In this document: piece after piece, positions 59,554 through 64,000 of the stretch | How positions within the stretch are numbered: position 1 is the stretch's first letter | Layout of the letters: each line of letters opens with the position of its first letter | Position numbers and translations under genes: made by a program | Notes under the pieces: model-generated | What the model was told of the DNA's origin: nothing | Database searches by the model: none | What the model saw: only the letters and a program-made list of their open reading frames with translations | Assembly (NCBI GenBank): GCA_035543015.1 | Contig: DATKKG010000040.1 | Coordinates: 12,679 to 76,678 of the forward strand | DNA: 64,000 nt | DNA from: DATKKG01 sp035543015 | GTDB taxonomy: Archaea; Thermoproteota; Nitrososphaeria; Conexivisphaerales; DTJL01 | Reading direction: 5' to 3'

Positions 59554-61124
59554 CTCCCTTCGCCTGCCCCCCTCTTAAGAAGCTCAAGGAACTTCAGTGG
59601 CCTGGTGGAGAACACGTACATGCCGTATATCCCGACGACGGCCATGGAGACGAACACGCCCACGAAGGTCGCCATCACGACGGGGTTCATGGCCACCGGG
59701 GACACTACCTCCTGAGGGTAGATCAGCCCGTAGACGGTCCAGGGCTTCCTGCCCACCTCCCTGACGGCCCATCCCAGGGCGCTGGCGAGGATAGAGGTCG
59801 AGCCCGCGAGGAGGCCCAGGAGTAGGTACGTCCGCCTCTGGCCGAGGGGACGGAAGACGAGGCCCGCGAGCCTCGACAGCAGGGGGACCCTGAAGGCGAA
59901 CGACGCCAGGGCGACGGCGCTGAAGACGTCCAGGATCCCGGCGACTATCATGGCGTAGTAGGCCGCGTTCACGAAGCCCATGTTCGCCTGGGCGCTGGCC
60001 AGGTCGGCGAGGTCCACCTGCGCGAGGCTGACGTTGGAGGCGGCCCCCGCGGAGAGGCCGGGGACGACGGTTGAAGCGAGCTGGCCCACGGTGAGGTTGC
60101 CGAGGGACCGCGTTGCGTTCCGGAGGGCGTCGAAGCCGACGATGGCGTGGTTCGGGTCGCCGTAGGCCAGGAAGCTGACGAGGGGGTTGGAGTAGCTGCT
60201 TGACGCCCCTTCGATCAGTGCAAACTTGGTGGGGTCGTAGCTGACCACGGCCTTCCCCATCATGTCCCCGAAGAGGGTCGGCTGGATCAGGATGAGGACG
60301 AGGAAGATGGGGAGCACCACCCGGATGACCTTGGAATGGTAGGAGCTCCCGGACCTGAAGTACCGGCAGGCGAAGCCCGCGAGGGCGATGGAGACGCCGA
60401 CGATGACGCCCGCCATGACGTTGTGAAGGATGGAGGCCCCCGCGTAAGGGGAGGAGAGGGCGACGAACGGGTCGTTGAGGGTGAGCCCAATCGAGCGGGC
60501 GACCGTGGAGTTCTGGATGAGCTGGGAAGGCGCGCCCCCCGACAGCAGGGAGTCGAGCAGGGCGACCTTGAGCTTCACCAGGGCCTGGGGGTCGGCCGAG
60601 GCCGGCCCGTATGTTGGGAGGAACGGGTAGATCGCGGATGCGATGGAGCCGGTCCCCCAGGGGGCGTTGAGCCAGCTGTTGACTGCGGTGATAAGGGCTC
60701 CCGAAAGCGCGGCGAAGGCGAAGTAGAGGCCCATTATGGAGGCGCTGTACGAAGCCTTGACCTTCCCGAGGGAGATGACGAACCAGAGAAGGAAGACGAT
60801 CTCCCCGACGAACGCGATGAGCTCGAGCACCAGCGGAGCGAGGCCGAACGTGGCTATGACGAAGATGCTCCCGGGCCACGCCTGGACCAGGCCGAACTCC
60901 ACCAGGGTCCCGGTGACCGCCCCGAGAGCGAAGTTCAGCGCGAGCACTCCCGCGAGGGTCTTCGCGGCGCGGAAGTAGTCGGGGTCGCCGCTGCGGGAAT
61001 ACTTGATCATCAGGCCGCAGATTACTAGCGGGAAACCCAGGGAGATGCTGAGGAACATCGCGTGTATGTAGATGCCGAGGGTGGTGATCGAAAAGAGGGT
61101 CGACAGGTCTATCCCTGCGGTCAA
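59550..61124 (-). CDS. cydA: Cytochrome bd-type quinol oxidase subunit I
   Basis: 524 residues. Haem ligands and proton-channel residues by comparison with E. coli CydA: H21 (H19), H234 (H186), M392 (M393), E76 and E101 (E99, E107), E456 with GRKPW (E445 with GRQPW). Quinol-site residues K300 and E305 in DPTKFALIEG match K252/E257. Q-loop short. Reduces O2 to water with quinol at the membrane. TTG start; possible box A at 61154-61161 (minus strand). First gene of the cydAA' operon. Confidence 0.93.
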   Translation of the reverse strand: MTAGIDLSTLFSITTLGIYIHAMFLSISLGFPLVICGLMIKYSRSGDPDYFRAAKTLAGVLALNFALGAVTGTLVEFGLVQAWPGSIFVIATFGLAPLVLELIAFVGEIVFLLWFVISLGKVKASYSASIMGLYFAFAALSGALITAVNSWLNAPWGTGSIASAIYPFLPTYGPASADPQALVKLKVALLDSLLSGGAPSQLIQNSTVARSIGLTLNDPFVALSSPYAGASILHNVMAGVIVGVSIALAGFACRYFRSGSSYHSKVIRVVLPIFLVLILIQPTLFGDMMGKAVVSYDPTKFALIEGASSSYSNPLVSFLAYGDPNHAIVGFDALRNATRSLGNLTVGQLASTVVPGLSAGAASNVSLAQVDLADLASAQANMGFVNAAYYAMIVAGILDVFSAVALASFAFRVPLLSRLAGLVFRPLGQRRTYLLLGLLAGSTSILASALGWAVREVGRKPWTVYGLIYPQEVVSPVAMNPVVMATFVGVFVSMAVVGIYGMYVFSTRPLKFLELLKRGAGEGS

Positions 61125-61238
61125 GTCTCCGAATCGACCGGGGATACGCGTCGGGGATACTTCTCCCTTTCTGAAACGCGACGAACTGTGGGGGCCCGCT
61201 GCGACCTGTTAAATACAAACTTCGCAGATGAGGAGTCG

Positions 61239-61868
61239 ATGAAGAAGGCCGGGAAGGGTGAGCAGGCCCCGAAGCCCGACCGGGCCCCCCGAAGGCGCAG
61301 GACGTTCGTCCGGGCACTGGGCTTCGTGACCGTCGTGTTCGTGATAGCGCCCATCGTCCTGTACTCCGTCGACCTGTGGCCCGTGGACATGTGGCCCTTC
61401 AACGTCTGGCCCATCAGCATGTACCCGGCTTCGATCTGGCCTTTCCAGCTGCACGAGGTCAACATCTGGGGGCCCAGCGTCCAGAGGGATGTCAACGGCT
61501 CGTGGTCCGGGATGGTCACCATGCAGGACTCGGGGCCGCCTGACTGCAAGTATTCGGGCAACGCCCAGCTCGCCCTCAGCGTGGACGGGAACAGCGTCCA
61601 GGGGACCCTGGACGTGGACATGCACGTCACGTACCAGCCGGGCGACTTCTGCGACCCGCAGACCTCGGCGACCATTCCGGTCTTCGGGACTACATCGAGC
61701 ACCTCCATATCGCTGACGGACGAGATGGGCGACCACTTCACCGGGACCTTCACTTCGGACACTTTGAGGCTCAACGGCGTTTCGGCGACCGTGCCTCCTC
61801 CCTCGGGCGCGACCTGCGCCGAGTTCTGCGGCTGGACCCAGGTGATCACCCTTACGAAGGACCGCTAG
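61239..61868 (+). CDS. Membrane-anchored protein with period-five Trp-Pro ladder
   Basis: 209 residues. Basic cytosolic N-terminus, one membrane helix (residues ~24-42), then a striking repeat: W47-P, W52-P, W57-P, Y62-P, W67-P, then H72 and W77, one ring residue every five positions. The remaining ~125 residues form a lipocalin-like beta domain (GTLDVDMHVTYQPG...) with four Cys (CKYSG, FCDP, CAEFC). No family recognised; likely extracellular. ATG starts at the transcript start of box A TGTTAAATAC (61207-61216). The longer frame to 61062 is excluded. Confidence 0.75.
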   Translation: MKKAGKGEQAPKPDRAPRRRRTFVRALGFVTVVFVIAPIVLYSVDLWPVDMWPFNVWPISMYPASIWPFQLHEVNIWGPSVQRDVNGSWSGMVTMQDSGPPDCKYSGNAQLALSVDGNSVQGTLDVDMHVTYQPGDFCDPQTSATIPVFGTTSSTSISLTDEMGDHFTGTFTSDTLRLNGVSATVPPPSGATCAEFCGWTQVITLTKDR

Positions 61869-62848
61869 GGCTCACCTATGCGGTAGAATCGCTTGATGGC
61901 ACGCGAGGCGGCGAATGAGACCCAGAGCCGCGAGTCCTTGTCACGCCCCCTGACTATCCGCACCTCCCATGTCCCGTCGGCCCTCTGATGACCCCTCAGC
62001 CAGGCCAGCCCCTTGGCGACGCCCGGCTCTTCCGGGCTCACGCCCAGCAGGGAGAGGGAGTCCAGCGCGGAGACCAGGTCGGTGAACCAGAAGGGGAAGG
62101 AGAATCTTGTCCAGAAGCCGGGGTCCCCCCTGTCGGTGTACGCGTCCCTTTCCAGGATCCGCGAGCACAGCAGCTTCGCGGCTCCGAGGGCGACGGCCGA
62201 CTTCCTCTGCATGGGGTGGGCCGCGTACGCCCGGAGGACCATACCTGTGATGAGGTGGGAGAACGGCCTGGAGCGAAGGGGCTCCACCGCCTCCGTCTTC
62301 ATCCATGCCTCGTCCAGCTTGAGAGCCCTGGTCCGAATGGGGAGGGCCCAGCCACCGTCGTCCTGCCGCATCGAGGAGAGCCAGGAGAAGCCCCTGGATA
62401 TCCGGGGATCGTCTCCGTAGCCAGCCTTGATCATGAGCTCCATCATGGCGGCAGTGTAGTAGGGGGCGTACTGCCTTCCCAGGATCCCCCTGATGTCCCC
62501 CTCCGCCGTCTGGTGCGCCAGGAGGAACTCGCAGGCCCTCCTGGCGGAGGGGTGGTGGACGTCGAAGGCGTACTTCTCGACCAGCTCACCGAAGGAGCGG
62601 AAGGTCTCGATCTGGTTGTAGTCCTCCTCCGTCCGGATCTCGGGGTTCCCTCCCCGGTAGCGCCAGCTTCCGTCGGGCCCCTGCCTGTCGACCAGGTGGG
62701 ATGCAGGGGGGAGCGCCCAGAGGCGGTCCGTCCGCAGGTGCTCGCCCATGAGGTCCCGCCTTGCCAACGATGACAGGGCCTCGTTATCCGAGCCCAGCAG
62801 AGGAACGGTCGGGTCGAACTTCAGGGCGTCGGTCCAGTCTCCAGCCAT
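61865..62848 (-). CDS. Terpene-cyclase/prenyltransferase-like alpha-alpha toroid protein
   Basis: 327 residues. QW-like repeats QGPDGSWRY, QTAEGDIRG, RQDDGGWALP and QRADGTWEV spaced along the chain, as in squalene-hopene cyclase and prenyltransferase toroids. The catalytic DxDD motif of cyclases was not seen, and one toroid only is present. So it may be a non-cyclase toroid (ligand- or peptide-binding). ATG start; box A ACCTTATCT on the minus strand (62880-62888), AGGAGGAGG between. Downstream of the transglutaminase gene on the same strand. Its stop overlaps the end of the Trp-Pro ladder gene by 4 bases. Confidence 0.83.
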   Translation of the reverse strand: MAGDWTDALKFDPTVPLLGSDNEALSSLARRDLMGEHLRTDRLWALPPASHLVDRQGPDGSWRYRGGNPEIRTEEDYNQIETFRSFGELVEKYAFDVHHPSARRACEFLLAHQTAEGDIRGILGRQYAPYYTAAMMELMIKAGYGDDPRISRGFSWLSSMRQDDGGWALPIRTRALKLDEAWMKTEAVEPLRSRPFSHLITGMVLRAYAAHPMQRKSAVALGAAKLLCSRILERDAYTDRGDPGFWTRFSFPFWFTDLVSALDSLSLLGVSPEEPGVAKGLAWLRGHQRADGTWEVRIVRGRDKDSRLWVSFAASRAIKRFYRIGEP

Positions 62849-62915
62849 TTGAGCCCCTGCCCCATGCCTCCTCCTGAAGAGATAAGGTTTGAGCCGGGAG
62901 CCCTCAAAGGGGGGT

Positions 62916-63794
62916 TCACAGTTCGACGGACTTGACGCCGGATCTGCTGTAGCTCCTGATGACCGGCGGCACCCGGAGGGAGCCTTCGCCGAGGTACAGC
63001 GAACGGGCTTCCTCGAACCTGTCGTTGCCGAAGAGGGTCGAGTCCGCCGCCCTGTCGAGGAGCCTCAAGTCATCTTCCGTAAGGGCGTTATCGTCTTTGT
63101 CGACGAGCCCCCAGGCGTCCCAGGGGAGAAGCTCCACCTTGTTGAGGGAGGCCAGGTCACGGAGGAGGTTGCCCCGGACGAACCACAGGCCGTGGAGATC
63201 AGATATGCCGAAGGTGTCGGGGTCCGCCTTCCCCGTGCGGCACGCCCTCCAAGCCCTTCCGGCGGTCAGGAACTGGTCCTCCGGTACGTCGAGCGGGTCG
63301 AAGCCCATCTTGAGGTGTTCGCGCTGGAGGGCGTCGAGCTGCGCGTCGACCATCACCCACCGCCCCTCCTCCGACCAATATTCGCACACCCAGTGGTCTT
63401 CGTGATGGTTGGCCCCGAAGTACTCTGCGAAACCGCAGCGGGCCCTCGCGGGCACCCCCTCGTGCCTGAGCATGGAGCAGAGGAGGATCGTGAAGTCCCT
63501 GCAGTTGCCCACGAGGCGTTCGCCGGGGGGCCGCGCCTCTCGGAGGGGACGCGGGTCCAGCTCACGGATCCTCGCGAGCTTGTCCTCGACCTTCCTCAGC
63601 TGCACTTCCTCCAGCCTCTCGTCGGTCAGGGTGACACCGTAGCGGCCGGCCCAGAAGACATGGATCAACAGGCCCTCCACGACGTCGCGGAGGGAGCCTA
63701 CCTCATGAGGGAGACCATCGAAGAGGAGGGCCTCCCTTCCCGGGTCCGACATCAGGCTTTGGGTCGAGTAGAAACCCAGGGGATCGGTCTGCAT
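62916..63794 (-). CDS. Transglutaminase-like (papain-fold) protein
   Basis: 292 residues. Catalytic triad of the transglutaminase-like superfamily: C98 in GNCRDFTILLCSML, H134 in EDHWVCEYW, and D150 in RWVMVDAQLD. No signal peptide. The family includes proteases, amidases and crosslinking enzymes; archaeal members are mostly uncharacterised. ATG 63794 fits box A GGCTTAAGGG on the minus strand (63818-63827); the frame upstream to 63908 is excluded. The toroid gene follows after 67 bases. Confidence 0.9.
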   Translation of the reverse strand: MQTDPLGFYSTQSLMSDPGREALLFDGLPHEVGSLRDVVEGLLIHVFWAGRYGVTLTDERLEEVQLRKVEDKLARIRELDPRPLREARPPGERLVGNCRDFTILLCSMLRHEGVPARARCGFAEYFGANHHEDHWVCEYWSEEGRWVMVDAQLDALQREHLKMGFDPLDVPEDQFLTAGRAWRACRTGKADPDTFGISDLHGLWFVRGNLLRDLASLNKVELLPWDAWGLVDKDDNALTEDDLRLLDRAADSTLFGNDRFEEARSLYLGEGSLRVPPVIRSYSRSGVKSVEL

Positions 63795-63909
63795 AACCGC
63801 TGCACATGGGCGTCGCGCCCTTAAGCCTTGTCGGCCGCTCGGACGCCGCGTCTTCACCTCCCCGCCCGGAGGCAGGGTCCGCCGCTCGGTGGCCCCCTCT
63901 CGGCTCACT

Positions 63910-63918
63910 CCTTATATG
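63910..63918 (+). promoter_or_regulatory. Box A promoter of the gene at the right edge
   Basis: CCTTATATG, centred 29 nt before ATG 63943. Confidence 0.6.
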
Positions 63919-63942
63919 CGCCATCTGCGGAAGCAGATATGT

Positions 63943-64000
63943 ATGCCGAAGAAGGCTGAGGAGGAAGGCAAGGTTTCGGACGAGCTTCTGAAGAAATACG
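63943..64000 (+). CDS. Partial gene running off the right edge
   Basis: Nineteen codons (MPKKAEEEGKVSDELLKKY) in frame with no stop before the window ends. Leaderless-type ATG after box A 63910-63918. Charged Lys/Glu-rich start; too little to name a family. Confidence 0.55.
   Translation, partial: MPKKAEEEGKVSDELLKKY

Noticed and set aside
59584..61317. 577-codon minus-strand frame overlapping cydA in another frame
   Set aside because: Arg/Pro-rich translation without domains; CydA in the other frame has all family residues.
1..64000. CRISPR arrays, insertion sequences, rRNA and tRNA genes
   Set aside because: No regularly spaced repeats, no transposase-like frame with terminal repeats, and no rRNA or complete tRNA structure was seen on reading both strands.

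Overview
The window is high-GC archaeal chromosome with dense coding on both strands. Evidence for Archaea: an Alba chromatin protein; archaeal-type box A (TATA) elements, typically CTTAAA, CTTATA or TTTAAATA, centred about 26 nt upstream of either the start codon or a start preceded by a leader of about 0-15 nt; few Shine-Dalgarno sites at first genes; frequent GTG and TTG starts; and archaeal families such as DUF996, an FmdE-like protein and F420/FMN-type luciferase-like oxidoreductases. A NitrOD5-like/MEDS regulator and the CydAA'-type bd oxidase would fit a Thermoproteota/Nitrososphaeria-related, non-ammonia-oxidising lineage. That placement is inference; no rRNA or tRNA gene was found to test it. 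There is no CRISPR array, no insertion sequence and no obvious island.

Layout. 0-6.5 kb: the end of an ABC-2 exporter, MFS and EamA transporters, an M20 peptidase, small membrane proteins and a Pro-punctuated coiled-coil protein. 6.5-15 kb: a P2-type ATPase, a TreT-like glycosyltransferase abutting an MscS channel, and a 972-residue surface protein. 15-22 kb: an FmdE-like protein, a VTT membrane protein, a stand-alone Lon substrate-binding domain, an SDR, a thioredoxin-fold protein, an LLM oxidoreductase and a second ABC-2 exporter. 22.3-26.3 kb: an HgdB-like double-cubane-type protein, its ATP-dependent activase and a small zinc ribbon in one operon, then UppP. 26-36 kb: a coiled-coil protein, zinc-finger and glycolipid-binding-family proteins, GNAT, a third ABC exporter, a CPBP protease, an aminopeptidase-like protein lacking its metal ligands, and a nucleoside hydrolase. 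36-41 kb: a secreted lineage-specific protein, a Tat-exported NrfC/NrfD pair, MFS, VOC and an ABC ATPase remnant. 41-54 kb: Alba, YjbQ, a SpoIIM-domain protein, membrane and unknown proteins, NitrOD5-MEDS, TerC, TatA, a methyltransferase, ferritin, CDF, a thioesterase, DUF996 and a paralogue of the secreted protein. 54-64 kb: DUF885, core MetE, the CydAA' operon, a membrane-anchored protein with a period-five Trp-Pro ladder, a terpene-cyclase-like toroid and a transglutaminase-like protein.

How the genes fit together. The bd oxidase (quinol oxidation), the NrfC/NrfD module (quinone-linked electron transfer outside the membrane) and TatA (export of the NrfC-type protein) form a respiratory theme. 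TerC, CDF, ferritin and the P2 ATPase handle metals and ions; the TreT-like enzyme with MscS suggests osmotic response. The activase and double-cubane-type protein form a low-potential, ATP-driven reductase. Many translation starts given here were chosen by the distance rule from box A, and differ from the longest possible reading frame.
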